This document shows, one piece after another, positions 43,572-53,000 of a DNA stretch of 64,000 nt. Position numbers and translations under genes: made by a program. Source of the stretch: Muricoccus pecuniae (GTDB lineage: Bacteria > Pseudomonadota > Alphaproteobacteria > Acetobacterales > Acetobacteraceae); assembly GCF_014199205.1 (NCBI RefSeq), contig NZ_JACIJD010000020.1, positions 1-64,000 on the forward strand, in the 5' to 3' direction. Under the pieces are notes generated by a model. The model saw only the letters and a program-made list of their open reading frames with translations. It did not search any database and was not told the origin of the DNA. The stretch's first letter is position 1; each line of letters opens with the position of its first letter.

Positions 43572-44738
43572 ATGCACGCCTCCCGACGCCCGCTTCTCCT
43601 CGCCTCCGGCGCCCTCGCCCTCTCCGCCGCCCTTCCCGCCCTCGGCCAGACCCGGAGCGAGACGCGGGCCGGCACGGGCGCCGGGAGCAAGCCGCCCGCC
43701 ATGGACTTCTCGCGCGGGGCGAGGCTGGAACAGGTGGCTGCCTTCCCCGACCGGCAGATCACGGGCATCACCGTCTCCCGCAGTGGGCGCATCTTCGTCT
43801 GCCTGCCGCGCTGGGGGCAGGACGTGCCGGTCTCCGTTGCCGAACTCGCGGAGGGGCAGCTCCGCCCCTATCCTGACGAGGGCTGGAACGCTTGGCGCAA
43901 TGCCAGCCCCGCCATGCCGGAGCGCCGCTTCGTCTGCGTGCAGAGCGTGGTGGTGGACCCACAGGACAACCTCTGGGTGCTCGACCCCGCGGCGCCGGAC
44001 ATGATGGGGCCGGTGAAGGGGGGGCCGAAGCTCGTGCGGATCGACCTCCGCACCAACACGGTCGCGAAGGTAATCCCCGTGCCGGAGAGGGTGGCGCCGC
44101 CCGGCAGCTACCTGAACGACCTCCGCTTCAGCCCCGACGGGCGCACCGCCTACATCACCGACAGCGGCATCAAGGGCGCGCTGGTGGTGCTGGACACGGC
44201 GAGCGGCGCGGCGCGGCGCGTGCTGGACGGCCACCCCTCGACCCAATTCGAGGAGGGGCTGGTGCCGATGGCGGACGGCCAGCCCCTGCGCCGCCCCAAC
44301 GGCCGCACGATGCAGAGCGCGGCGGACGGCATCGCCATCTCCCCGGACGGTGCCACCCTCTACTGGCAGGCGCTGACGGGGCGCACGCTCTTCTCCATCC
44401 CCACTGCGGCGCTGCGCGACGCGCGGCTGTCGCCCGACCGGCTCGGCGCCCAGGTCCGCCGCGTCGCCGGGACCCATGTGGCGGACGGGCTGTGGATCGA
44501 CGCCGCCGGCCGCCTCTACGTCACGAACCCCGAGACGAGCGCGGTGGAAATGGCGCCCGCCCCCGGCCAGCCCCTCTCCGTGCTGGTGCGGGACGACAGG
44601 CTGCGCTGGCCCGACACCTTCGCCCAGGGACCGGACGGCGCGCTCTTCGTCACTACCTCGCACATCCAGGACAGCCCCTGGTTCAAGCCGGAAGCGAAAG
44701 CGACGCCCTCCGAGGTGTGGCGAATCGTCCCGGCGTAG
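43572..44738 (+). CDS. Major royal jelly-like secreted beta-propeller
   Basis: 388 residues from the ATG at 43572 (a GTG three bases earlier is possible). A signal peptide with an arginine pair leads (MHASRRPLLLASGALALSAA, cleavage near L-G-Q). The mature part has ITGITVSRSGRIFVCLPRW, VVDPQDNLWVLDPAAP, YLNDLRFSPDGRTAYITDS and DGLWIDAAGRLYVTNPE, repeat blades of the MRJP/gluconolactonase-like fold. Members may act as lactonases; catalytic metal ligands could not be assigned. It converges on cheB. Confidence 0.86.
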   Translation: MHASRRPLLLASGALALSAALPALGQTRSETRAGTGAGSKPPAMDFSRGARLEQVAAFPDRQITGITVSRSGRIFVCLPRWGQDVPVSVAELAEGQLRPYPDEGWNAWRNASPAMPERRFVCVQSVVVDPQDNLWVLDPAAPDMMGPVKGGPKLVRIDLRTNTVAKVIPVPERVAPPGSYLNDLRFSPDGRTAYITDSGIKGALVVLDTASGAARRVLDGHPSTQFEEGLVPMADGQPLRRPNGRTMQSAADGIAISPDGATLYWQALTGRTLFSIPTAALRDARLSPDRLGAQVRRVAGTHVADGLWIDAAGRLYVTNPETSAVEMAPAPGQPLSVLVRDDRLRWPDTFAQGPDGALFVTTSHIQDSPWFKPEAKATPSEVWRIVPA

Positions 44739-44752
44739 AGGGCTGGCTCTCG

Positions 44753-44787
44753 CGCGCCGAAGTGCCGGAACAGGGCTCTTCGGCGCG
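44753..44787. terminator. Convergent hairpin terminator
   Basis: CGCGCCGAAG (44753-44762) pairs perfectly with CTTCGGCGCG (44778-44787) around a 15-base loop, between the stop of the propeller gene and the stop of cheB. No T-tract. Confidence 0.6.
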
Positions 44788-44794
44788 ATGGGCA

Positions 44795-45838
44795 CTAGGC
44801 GTGGGCGGGCGTGCGGAGCGCGACGATCTCCTCGGCCAGCCGGTCCAGCGTCATCTCCGCTTCCACCGCCCCGGCCTGCATTGCGGCCTTCGGCATCCCG
44901 TAGACGACGCAGCTCGCCTCGCTCTGCCCGAGGCAGCGCGCCCCTGAGCGCCGCATCTCCAGCAGCCCCGCCGCGCCATCCCGCCCCATCCCTGTCAGGA
45001 TCAAGCCCATGGCATTCTTCCCGGCAGACGCCGCTACCGAGGCGAACAGGACGTCCACGGAGGGGCGATGCCCCGAGACGGGCGGGCCATCGTGCAGGCG
45101 GCATGCGTAATGCGCCCCGGTCCGCACGAGCTCGAGGTGGCGCGCACCGGGCGCGATATAGACATGGCCCGGCAGCACCTGCCGCCCGTCAGCCGCCTCG
45201 CTCACCGTCAGCGCGCACTGCTCGTTCAGGCGCCGCGCGAAGGAGGTGGTGAAGCCCGCGGGCATGTGCTGGGTGACAAGAATGGCCGGCGATGTCGCGG
45301 GAAGGCGCGAGATGACGCGCTGCAAGGCCTCGACACCACCGGTGGACGCGCCGATCGCCACGACGCGCCCTGCCGTGGACAGGCGCGGATCGGCTGCGAG
45401 CGGTGTCGGAGCACCCGGCTCCGCCTGGCGCGCGCGGGGCCGGCAGGCCGCCGCCATCTTCACCTTCGCCACCAGCTCGGCGCCCAACTCGACCATGCCG
45501 CTGCGGATGTTCATCAAGGGCTTCGGCACGTAGTCGACGGCCCCGAGCTCCATCGCCTGCACCGCTGCGTCCGCGCCCTTCTGGGTAAGGGTGGACACCA
45601 CCAGGACCGGCATCGGCCGAAGCGCCATGAGCTTCTTGAGGAAGCTCAGCCCATCCATGCGCGGCATCTCGATGTCGAGAGTGAGCACGTCCGGCGAGAG
45701 AGCCTTGATCCTCTCCCGAGCGATGATCGGGTCGGGCGCCGTGCCGACCACCTCGATGTCGGGATCCCTGGACAGGAGCTCCGTCAGCACCTGACGGATC
45801 AGCGCCGAGTCGTCGATGATGAGTACCTTGATCGCCAC
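44795..45838 (-). CDS. cheB: Chemotaxis response regulator methylesterase CheB
   Basis: 347 residues from the GTG at 45838, which has a CTGGAGG ribosome site; the longer frame reaches into cheD. The receiver domain has the phospho-acceptor Asp55 (TLDIEMPRMDG); the methylesterase triad is Ser in IGASTGGVEAL, His in TQHMPAGFT and Asp in TGMGRDGAAG. It removes methyl groups from (and deamidates) chemoreceptors. Last gene of the chemotaxis operon, 13 bases after cheD. Confidence 0.96.
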   Translation of the reverse strand: MAIKVLIIDDSALIRQVLTELLSRDPDIEVVGTAPDPIIARERIKALSPDVLTLDIEMPRMDGLSFLKKLMALRPMPVLVVSTLTQKGADAAVQAMELGAVDYVPKPLMNIRSGMVELGAELVAKVKMAAACRPRARQAEPGAPTPLAADPRLSTAGRVVAIGASTGGVEALQRVISRLPATSPAILVTQHMPAGFTTSFARRLNEQCALTVSEAADGRQVLPGHVYIAPGARHLELVRTGAHYACRLHDGPPVSGHRPSVDVLFASVAASAGKNAMGLILTGMGRDGAAGLLEMRRSGARCLGQSEASCVVYGMPKAAMQAGAVEAEMTLDRLAEEIVALRTPAHA

Positions 45839-45851
45839 CGGCGCCTCCAGT

Positions 45852-46442
45852 TCAGGAAAAGAGATCGATCGTTCCAACGGGCATGCGGCGCGGCAATGCG
45901 CGCTCGAAACGCGCTTCCACATCGCTCACGCGCGATGTTCCTTCCGGCAGGTCCTGCAGGAAGGCGCGCCCGCTGACCGGGAGATAGATGAGCCGCACCG
46001 CCCAGTTCCGGCCCATCTCGCTCACCAGCGGGACGATACCTTCCGTCCGGAGATAAGCTTCGACATAGGCCGCGTTACGCTCCCCGACCCCTCCCGACTG
46101 CTGGGCGAGGCGCCCTCCGCCGAACAGCTTCACCTCCAGCCGCGCTCGCTTCCCACCACGGGAGAGGATGTCGTTGATGAGGCGCTCCATCGCGAAATTG
46201 CCGTATCTGAGACTGGCCGACGCCTTGCCCCACACCCCATCCTTGCTCTCTGGCAGCATGAAGTGGTTCAGCCCTCCCACGCCGATAGCGGGGTCGCGGA
46301 TGCAGGCTGCCACGCAGGAACCGAGAACTGTTACGATCGCAGCCTCAGGATCCCCGGTCACGTGATGCTCCCCCGGACCAACCTTCACCAAGGGTCTGCC
46401 CTGGGCCGGCGATCGCTCCCGCACCTCAAGAAGCGTGTTCAT
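45852..46442 (-). CDS. cheD: Chemoreceptor glutamine deamidase CheD
   Basis: 196 residues from the ATG at 46442, which overlaps the cheR stop as ATGA. The catalytic cysteine is in VLGSCVAACI and the histidine in VGGLNHFMLP; LEVKLFGGGRL is also typical. CheD deamidates receptor glutamines and in some bacteria works with CheC. No CheC gene is present here. It sits between cheR and cheB in the operon. Confidence 0.95.
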   Translation of the reverse strand: MNTLLEVRERSPAQGRPLVKVGPGEHHVTGDPEAAIVTVLGSCVAACIRDPAIGVGGLNHFMLPESKDGVWGKASASLRYGNFAMERLINDILSRGGKRARLEVKLFGGGRLAQQSGGVGERNAAYVEAYLRTEGIVPLVSEMGRNWAVRLIYLPVSGRAFLQDLPEGTSRVSDVEARFERALPRRMPVGTIDLFS

Positions 46443-47278
46443 CGGAGCTTCTGGTAGATCGTTCTGCCGAGATGTCGGAACCGGTCGCAGGTTCGGAACA
46501 GGCTTTCCGAATGACCGATGAACAGGTGCCCTCCCGGAACCAGCATGTCGGCGAAGCGGTCGAACAACGCGCGCTGGGTCGGCTTGTCGAAGTAGATGAC
46601 GACGTTGCGGCAAAAGATCGCGTCGAAGGGCCCGCGCATCGGCCAGGAATCCAGCAAGTTCAACTGCCGGAAGGCGATGAGCGCCTTCAAGTCGTCGCCC
46701 ATCCTAACGGTACTGCCATCAAGCTGATGAACATGGGCGCGTTGCAGTTCGGCCGGTACCGGTGCGATCCGGTCTGCCGGGTACACTCCCGCGGCTCCCT
46801 TCGACACCATTTCCGTGTCGATGTCGGTCGCGAGAATGCGCGCGTCCCAAGCATGAAGATCGGGCATGGACCGATGGAGCGTCATCGCGATCGTGTAGGG
46901 CTCCTCCCCCGAGGAGCAGCCCGCGGACCAGATTCGGAGCCTTCGTCCCTGACGGGGGAGATGCGGCAGCAGGTCTCGTTCGAGGTACTCGAAATGATGA
47001 CGCTCCCGGAAAAACCCCGTGAGATTGGTCGTGATCGCGTTGACCATCTCGACCCGCTCCGCCGCCCCCTCCGGTGCGTCGAGCATCGACAGGTACTTGG
47101 CGAAGCTCGTGATACCAAGCACCCTTAATCTCCGGCGCAGTCTCCCATAGACAAGGTCACGCTTGCTGCTGCCGAGAACGATGCCTGACGCCTCGCGGAC
47201 GCGTTTGCTGATAGCGTCGAAGTCCGCCTCCGTGAGGGGAACGTCGCCAACGGACCGGTCCTGAAGCATGGCAGGCAT
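46439..47278 (-). CDS. cheR: Chemotaxis methyltransferase CheR
   Basis: 279 residues. The N-terminal helical CheR domain is followed by the AdoMet-binding domain with IWSAGCSSGEEPYTIAM, ILATDIDTEMVSKG and IFCRNVVIYFDKPTQ. It methylates glutamates of chemoreceptors. The beta-subdomain that binds the xWxxF tether is expected between these blocks. It overlaps cheD by four bases and follows the PAS-containing receptor gene, whose C-terminus carries such a tether. Confidence 0.96.
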   Translation of the reverse strand: MPAMLQDRSVGDVPLTEADFDAISKRVREASGIVLGSSKRDLVYGRLRRRLRVLGITSFAKYLSMLDAPEGAAERVEMVNAITTNLTGFFRERHHFEYLERDLLPHLPRQGRRLRIWSAGCSSGEEPYTIAMTLHRSMPDLHAWDARILATDIDTEMVSKGAAGVYPADRIAPVPAELQRAHVHQLDGSTVRMGDDLKALIAFRQLNLLDSWPMRGPFDAIFCRNVVIYFDKPTQRALFDRFADMLVPGGHLFIGHSESLFRTCDRFRHLGRTIYQKLR

Positions 47279-47293
47279 CGTACCCTCTCAGGT

Positions 47294-49687
47294 TCAGAAT
47301 TCCTTCCAATCATCCTCGGCAGGGTTAGCAGCACGGGCGGCTGGGGCTCGCTTCGCAACCGGCGCGGCAGGCCTGGTCGGCGACACCGACACGCGCTCGC
47401 CCAGGCTCGGGCCACCTTGCCAGGTCGGCAGCACAAAGCCCGCCACCATCTGCGCCAGGGACTGCGTCTGCTCCTCCATGGACTTGGCCGCTGCAGCAGC
47501 TTCCTCCACAAGAGCCGCGTTCTGCTGCGTGATCTTGTCCATCTGCGAGACGGCAGTATTGACCTGCTCGATCCCAGAACTCTGCTCCTGCGAGGCCGCA
47601 GAAATTTCGGCCATGATGTCCGTCACACGCCGGACGGAGGTCACGATCTCGTCCATGGTCTGCCCGGCAGAGGTGACGAGCTTGGATCCGCTATCCACCT
47701 TCTCAACAGAGTCGGAGATGAGTGCCTTGATCTCCTTCGCTGCATTGGCGCTGCGCTGCGCGAGGTTCCTCACTTCCGCAGCCACGACCGCGAATCCACG
47801 CCCCTGCTCACCGGCCCTTGCTGCCTCGACCGCGGCGTTCAGCGCGAGAATATTCGTCTGGAAGGCGATCTCATCAATGACGCCGATGATATCACTGATC
47901 TTGCGGCTGGAATGAGTGATCGCGTCCATGGTCCGGACGACTTCCGTGACCACCATGCCACCCCGCGTGGCGATCTCGGAGGCTGACGTCGCAAGCTTGT
48001 TGGCCTGCTGGGCACTGTCTGCATTCTGGCGGACCGTCGTCGTCAGCTCCTCCAGGCTGGCGGAGGTCTCCTCCAGGCTCGCGGCCTGCTCCTCCGTCCG
48101 CTGCGAAAGGTCGGTGTTTCCCATGGCGATCTCGCGCGATGCCACGCTGATCGTGCCGCAGCTCTCCGAGATCGTGGCAACCACCTCAGCCATCGTATCA
48201 AGCATGCCGTTGACGCCGGCACAGAGCTGACCGATCTCACCCGCCTTGCCAGCAAGCGATATTCGCTGGCTCAGATCGTTTGCCTGGGCCGCAGTGACAA
48301 TTGCCTGGGTCTCGCCGACAGCCCTCTTGAGGGCCTCACCCATTTCGACCTGGACTTCCATCGTGTCCAGCATGCTGTTGATGCCGGCGCAAAGGCGGCC
48401 GATTGCCCCCTCAACACCTTCGGTCGGGATACGGCGGGAGAAGTCATTACGCTGAGCCGCTGCGACGATCTCCTCCGTCCGGTCAACCGCGCGCGCCAGG
48501 GTATCCGCCGCACGCCGCTGCGCCGTGATATCGGTCGCGTACTTGACGACTTTGAACAGCTTACCACTCAGGTCGAGAATGGGATTATAGCTCGCCTGAA
48601 TCCAAATCTCCCGACCGCCCTTGGTGAGACGTTTGTACTGCCCCGCATCGTACTCGCCCCGCGCCAGCTTTTCCCAGAACATCTTGTATTCGACGCTCTG
48701 CCGCTCGGTCGGCTCCACGAACATGCTGTGGTGCTGGCCCCGTACCTCGTCCAGCGAATAACCGAGGGTCGTCAGGAAGTTCGCGTTCGCGTGCAGAATT
48801 CGTCCGTCCAGGCCGAACTCAATCACCGCCTGTGCCTTGTCAATCGCGGCAAGCTGACCGGCGAAGTTCGCGGACTCCATCTTCTGCGCCGTGATATCAG
48901 TCGCGTACTTGACGACTTTGAACGGCTTGCCACTCAGGTCGAGAATGGGATTGTAGCTTGCCTGAATCCAGATCTCCCGGCCGCCCTTGGCGAGACGCTT
49001 GTACTGTCCCGCATCGTACTCGCCCCGCGCCAGCTTCTCCCAGAACATCTTGTATTCGACGCTCTGCCGCTCGGTCGGCTCCACGAACATGCTGTGGTGC
49101 TGGCCCCGCACCTCGTCCAGCGAATAACCGAGGGTCGTCAGGAAGTTCGCGTTCGCGTGCAGAATTCGTCCGTCCAGGCCGAACTCAATCACCGCCTGCG
49201 CCTTGTCAATCGCGGCAAGCTGACCTTTCGCATCCGCTTCGAAAGCGCGCTGTTCCGTAAGATCCTGTCCCATCAGAACGATCTTGTTTACGCGACCATC
49301 ATCGCCTTGCACGGGGATGGCGGAGAGACGCAGCAATCGTTCCTGCTTCTCGCTGGAGGAGTGGCGCAGGGTTACCGCCGCCGCAGATCCGCGAAGAGCA
49401 CACTCCAGGAATTCCCGGTACTCCGGAGCGCCACGCTCCCCCTCACTCAACAATGCGGCATAGGATCGGCCGCGCATCAGGTCAGCTGTGGTGCTCAGCA
49501 ACGTGGCAAACGCAAGGTTAGCGTCCAGAACCGTGCCATCCGGTCCAAGCTCCACCATAGGCAGAGCTTGCTCGAATGCCGCCAGGAGTATTTCCATATC
49601 CCGCACGGCTTCCCGGCGGTCACGCTGGCTGCGGCGCTCAAGAAAGCTCACGGCCGGCTTGGCCTGTGTGGTTCGGCTCACGAACAT
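47294..49687 (-). CDS. PAS-containing cytoplasmic chemoreceptor (MCP)
   Basis: 797 residues from the ATG at 49687; an upstream TTG gives 17 more. No membrane helix is seen, so it is cytoplasmic. A diverged PAS domain (about 30-150) is followed by two almost identical PAS domains (about 155-267 and 277-389), tandem HAMP-like repeats (about 400-510, with [15 protein letters not shown] and [15 protein letters not shown]), then the MCP signalling hairpin with tip [20 protein letters not shown]. The C-terminus ends DWKEF, a CheR/CheB tether of the xWxxF type. PAS cofactors (heme, FAD) cannot be told from sequence. It probably senses redox, oxygen or a soluble ligand. Confidence 0.95.
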   Translation of the reverse strand: MFVSRTTQAKPAVSFLERRSQRDRREAVRDMEILLAAFEQALPMVELGPDGTVLDANLAFATLLSTTADLMRGRSYAALLSEGERGAPEYREFLECALRGSAAAVTLRHSSSEKQERLLRLSAIPVQGDDGRVNKIVLMGQDLTEQRAFEADAKGQLAAIDKAQAVIEFGLDGRILHANANFLTTLGYSLDEVRGQHHSMFVEPTERQSVEYKMFWEKLARGEYDAGQYKRLAKGGREIWIQASYNPILDLSGKPFKVVKYATDITAQKMESANFAGQLAAIDKAQAVIEFGLDGRILHANANFLTTLGYSLDEVRGQHHSMFVEPTERQSVEYKMFWEKLARGEYDAGQYKRLTKGGREIWIQASYNPILDLSGKLFKVVKYATDITAQRRAADTLARAVDRTEEIVAAAQRNDFSRRIPTEGVEGAIGRLCAGINSMLDTMEVQVEMGEALKRAVGETQAIVTAAQANDLSQRISLAGKAGEIGQLCAGVNGMLDTMAEVVATISESCGTISVASREIAMGNTDLSQRTEEQAASLEETSASLEELTTTVRQNADSAQQANKLATSASEIATRGGMVVTEVVRTMDAITHSSRKISDIIGVIDEIAFQTNILALNAAVEAARAGEQGRGFAVVAAEVRNLAQRSANAAKEIKALISDSVEKVDSGSKLVTSAGQTMDEIVTSVRRVTDIMAEISAASQEQSSGIEQVNTAVSQMDKITQQNAALVEEAAAAAKSMEEQTQSLAQMVAGFVLPTWQGGPSLGERVSVSPTRPAAPVAKRAPAARAANPAEDDWKEF
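48521..49225 (-). repeat. Internal duplication of a PAS module in the MCP gene
   Basis: The segments 48521-48859 and 48887-49225 (339 bases each, offset 366) differ at about 13 positions by eye. Only two differences change an amino acid (Leu/Pro and Thr/Ala); the rest are synonymous, so both copies are under selection or have been homogenised. Confidence 0.9.
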
Positions 49688-49738
49688 CGGGGGTCTCCGC
49701 GTCTCTATGATGTCTGTATCAAATCGCCGCAGCGCCAA

Positions 49739-50287
49739 TTAGGCAGCCAACGCGGCCGTATCTTCCCGGGGACGCTCGCTCTTCAGCGCACTGTCCTCGG
49801 TGATGTTGAGGAGCTTCTCTAGCGCCACCAACGCGACCATACCGCGCTCCAGGGGCACAAGGCCCGATAGAAGCCTGTCCGGACCGCCGGCACCTATCTC
49901 AGGCACAGGCCTGATGTCGCTGACATCAACGGTGATGATGTCGGAGACGGCATCGACCAACAGCCCCACCGTCCGTTCCATCGTCTGAATGATGACTACA
50001 ACATGCATTGGGCCAGGCATCGTTGGTGCCATGCCGAACCGTGCACGCAAGTCCAGGATTGGGACGATCACGCCGCGGAGATTGATGACGCCTCGTATCC
50101 AGGATGGCGCATTCGGGATAGCAGTTGTCTCAGTCCAACCCTTGATCTCGCGAACGGACATGATGTCGATGCCGTACTCGGCATCATTCAACGCGCAGGT
50201 GATGTACTGCCCCGTTGCCATGCCTGCTCCGTCCGCCGGCGCTTTCAGGGTGCCTGCCACAGCCTCGATGTTCATCGGTGCGTTCAT
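49739..50287 (-). CDS. cheW: Chemotaxis coupling protein CheW
   Basis: 182 residues with the CheW fold: YITCALNDAEYGIDIMSVREI, then APSWIRGVINLRGVIVPILDLRARFG, and VGLLVDAVSDIITVDVSDI. It links receptors to CheA in signalling arrays. N- and C-terminal extensions of about 25 residues each are polar. It lies nine bases behind cheA and is followed by the PAS-MCP, the usual position for a coupling protein. Confidence 0.95.
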   Translation of the reverse strand: MNAPMNIEAVAGTLKAPADGAGMATGQYITCALNDAEYGIDIMSVREIKGWTETTAIPNAPSWIRGVINLRGVIVPILDLRARFGMAPTMPGPMHVVVIIQTMERTVGLLVDAVSDIITVDVSDIRPVPEIGAGGPDRLLSGLVPLERGMVALVALEKLLNITEDSALKSERPREDTAALAA

Positions 50288-50296
50288 CGGAGTTCC

Positions 50297-52318
50297 CTAG
50301 TGTGACGGGGGTTGAGGCGAGGGGATGGTGATCGTTTGAGACGCGCCCCGAACAGGGCCAATCCCTCCGAGCGCGGGGACGTCAAGGATCAGCGCTACAC
50401 GGCCATCGCCGAGGATGGTCGCCCCGGCCACCCCGTCGACCGGCCCATAATTGGCTTCTAGGCTCTTCACAACGACCTGCTGCTGGCCAAGCAGGTCGTC
50501 CACGATGAGGCCCAACCTTCCGGCCCTATCCGTCTCGACGATGACGACGATCCCCCGGGACGGATCCGGCTCGGCATCCGGGACGGCGAACCGCAGATGA
50601 AGCGGGAGAAGGGGAATGTAGGCGCCCCGTATGGCCAGCACCTGCCCCGAGCCGATCACGTCGTGGATTTGCTCCTTCTGCGGCCTCAGGCTTTCGACAA
50701 TGGAAGTGATCGGCAGGATGTAGGCCTGTGCGCCGACGGACACGACAAGTCCGTCGAGCACTGCCAGCGTCAGTGGAAGCGACAGAACGAATCGAGAGCC
50801 GGAGCCGAGCCGCGACTCCACGGCAATCCGGCCACCGAGCGCCTCGATGTTGCGCCTGACCACATCCATTCCGACACCCCGTCCCGAAACCTCGGACACG
50901 GCTGCGGCGGTGGAGAAGCCCGGGAGGAAGATGAGTTCATCGATTTCCGAGTCGTTGAGCACGGCGTCCTGCCTCACCAGGCCACGCTCCTTGGCCCGGT
51001 CGAGAACACGGGCTCGATCGATCCCACGGCCGTCATCGGACATTTCGATGATGATGCGCCCGCTGCGCTGCTCTGCGCTTAGATGCACAGTACCCTGGCG
51101 AGGCTTGCCGCCGGCAGCACGCTGCTCCGGCGGCTCGATCCCATGGTCGAGCGCGTTGCGCAGGAGGTGCGTGAGCGGGTCTGCGAGTTGCTCGACAACG
51201 GTCTTGTCGATCTCTGTCATCTCGCCCGTGACAACCAGCCGCACCTCCTTGCCAAGCTGCGCCGAGAGCTCCCGCACGAGGCGTGGCATCCGCGAGAATA
51301 CCGATTTCACCGGCTGCGTGCGGATGGCCATCACCCCCTCCTGCAACTCCCGCAAGTGCTGGGAGAGGGTCTCTAGCCCCCCTATCAAACCGGGGCATAT
51401 GTCGGGCGGCAGGGCGCTTCCGACCTGCATCAGCATCGCCTGGTTGATCACCAGCTCGCCGACGAGGTTTACCAGCCGGTCGATCTTGGACACGTCAACG
51501 CGGACAGATTGCGGCGCCGGGGCATTCGCATCAGATCTCAGCGCTGGGACGGCGTCGCCCTGCACGACAGCAGAGGGGGATTTCCGCTCGTCGAGCTCGA
51601 ACTTCTCCTTCGCCGCCGGCGCGAGTGGCTCGATCCGCAGGTCACAATCGTCAGCGACGAATTCGAAAACCTCCTCGACCGCTAGACGCGGCACCGCGCC
51701 CTCAAGCGTGAGGTTCCAGCCGAGATAGGCGTCCTCAGGCTCCATCCGATCCAGGGAGGGGAGCTTACCGGCATCGACGGACAGCTTTACGGGACCCAGC
51801 GTCCGTAATTCACGAACGAGGTGCAGGGGCTCGCTGGCGTTCCGAAAGAGAGCTGCATGGGGTTGGAACAGAATCCGCCATCCCTCACCCACTGCCTCTT
51901 GAGGCTCGTCCGTCCTCGGGCTTGGCGCCGGCTCGGACGGTGCCGAGACGGCATGGAACTGCTGGATCAACTCTTCCGTCAGCCCCTCCGGGGCAGGCTC
52001 CCCTACCCGCTCTGCGGAGAGAAGGTCGGAAAGGGCGTCGGTCCCACGCAGAAGGAGCGCCAGGAGATCCGGATCCAGCGTAACCAACCCGTCACGGGCC
52101 CGGTCGAGAAGGGTCTCCATCACATGTGCCAGGCCGATCATGCGATCGAGACCGAAGGCACCTCCGCCGCCCTTGATGGAATGAATGGCGCGGAAGAGCG
52201 CGTGCACCGTCTCGGCATCGCTCCGCCCCTCAGCCAGCGCGGCGAGCTGGGCGTAGGCGCTCTCCAGCAGCTCGGCGCTCTCCTCGAAGAAGGTAGCGCG
52301 GAGATGGTCGAAGTTCAT
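50297..52318 (-). CDS. cheA: Chemotaxis histidine kinase CheA
   Basis: 673 residues. P1 carries the phospho-accepting His46 in FRAIHSIKGGGGAFG. A second domain (about 145-235, WRILFQPHAALFRN through VFEFVADDCDLRI) replaces the E. coli P2. P3 dimerisation starts near VRVDVSKIDRLVNLVGEL; P4 has N-box HLLRNALDHGIE, G1 SDDGRGID and G2 GRGVGMDVVRRNIE; P5, the CheW-like domain, ends the protein. It autophosphorylates in response to receptors and passes phosphate to CheY and CheB. Six bases separate it from the cheY stop. Confidence 0.96.
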   Translation of the reverse strand: MNFDHLRATFFEESAELLESAYAQLAALAEGRSDAETVHALFRAIHSIKGGGGAFGLDRMIGLAHVMETLLDRARDGLVTLDPDLLALLLRGTDALSDLLSAERVGEPAPEGLTEELIQQFHAVSAPSEPAPSPRTDEPQEAVGEGWRILFQPHAALFRNASEPLHLVRELRTLGPVKLSVDAGKLPSLDRMEPEDAYLGWNLTLEGAVPRLAVEEVFEFVADDCDLRIEPLAPAAKEKFELDERKSPSAVVQGDAVPALRSDANAPAPQSVRVDVSKIDRLVNLVGELVINQAMLMQVGSALPPDICPGLIGGLETLSQHLRELQEGVMAIRTQPVKSVFSRMPRLVRELSAQLGKEVRLVVTGEMTEIDKTVVEQLADPLTHLLRNALDHGIEPPEQRAAGGKPRQGTVHLSAEQRSGRIIIEMSDDGRGIDRARVLDRAKERGLVRQDAVLNDSEIDELIFLPGFSTAAAVSEVSGRGVGMDVVRRNIEALGGRIAVESRLGSGSRFVLSLPLTLAVLDGLVVSVGAQAYILPITSIVESLRPQKEQIHDVIGSGQVLAIRGAYIPLLPLHLRFAVPDAEPDPSRGIVVIVETDRAGRLGLIVDDLLGQQQVVVKSLEANYGPVDGVAGATILGDGRVALILDVPALGGIGPVRGASQTITIPSPQPPSH

Positions 52319-52324
52319 GCCGGC

Positions 52325-52690
52325 TCAGCCCGCCACACGCTTGACCACGTCGATCAGCTTCGCGGGATCGAAAGGCTTGACGAGCCATCCGGTCGCGCCC
52401 GCGCTCTTTCCCTCGGCCTTCTTCGATGCGTCCGACTCCGTGGTGAGCATCAGGATGGGCAGTGCACGCCACTTCGGATCCGCACGCAGCGTGCGGATCA
52501 GCGTCACGCCGTCCATCTTCGGCATGTTCAGATCGGTGATCACCACATCCACCGGCGAAGTGCGCAGCACGGCCAGCGCGGCTTGGCCGTCCTCCGCCTC
52601 GAGCACCTCGAAGCCCGCCTTCCCAAGGGTAAAGGCCACCATCTCCCGCATCGTCCGGCTGTCATCCACAGCCATCACTCGCTTGGCCAT
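52325..52690 (-). CDS. cheY: Chemotaxis response regulator CheY
   Basis: 121 residues from the ATG at 52690 (a GTG at 52699 overlaps the STAS stop and is possible). A single receiver domain: acidic pair in AVDDSRTMREMV, phospho-acceptor Asp53 in VITDLNMPKMDG, the switch threonine in MLTTES and the lysine in LVKPFDP. Phospho-CheY would bind the flagellar switch or act as a phosphate sink. No flagellar genes are in the window. Translation is probably coupled to the STAS gene. Confidence 0.95.
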   Translation of the reverse strand: MAKRVMAVDDSRTMREMVAFTLGKAGFEVLEAEDGQAALAVLRTSPVDVVITDLNMPKMDGVTLIRTLRADPKWRALPILMLTTESDASKKAEGKSAGATGWLVKPFDPAKLIDVVKRVAG

Positions 52691-52691
52691 C

Positions 52692-53000
52692 TCAATCACC
52701 CATCGGAATCATCGCGGTCAGGCCAAGATCGGCGACCGCCTCGGACAGCACCTGCGAAGGAGCCCGAACATGGAAGCCGCGGCCGGCGGCCAGCGCTGCG
52801 GCGGCACCGGCCGCGAGCACCTGGAGGCAAGCGGTGGACACCCGCTCGACCTCGCCTCCATCCAGCAGCACTGGACCGGCCGGAACACGCTCGCGAAGAG
52901 CACGGCACAGCGGCTCGGCCGCGGTCAGGTCCAGCACGGCCGGCAGGACCAGAGGCATTTCCGACAGCCCAACCTCCGCCGCGGCCCCTTCCTCTGACAT
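52692..53000 (-). CDS. STAS-domain protein of the chemotaxis operon
   Basis: 102 residues from the ATG at 53000; the open frame extends to a GTG at 53093 but that part has weaker G/C third-position bias. The core pattern (LVLPAVLDLTAAEPLCRAL, GPVLLDGGEVERVSTACLQVL) is a STAS/anti-sigma-antagonist fold; the residue at the usual phosphoserine site lies in ERVSTAC. Its role is unknown; small STAS proteins are found in some polar-flagellum chemotaxis operons. It lies between the MCP/CheZ-like gene and cheY. Confidence 0.8.
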   Translation of the reverse strand: MSEEGAAAEVGLSEMPLVLPAVLDLTAAEPLCRALRERVPAGPVLLDGGEVERVSTACLQVLAAGAAAALAAGRGFHVRAPSQVLSEAVADLGLTAMIPMGD

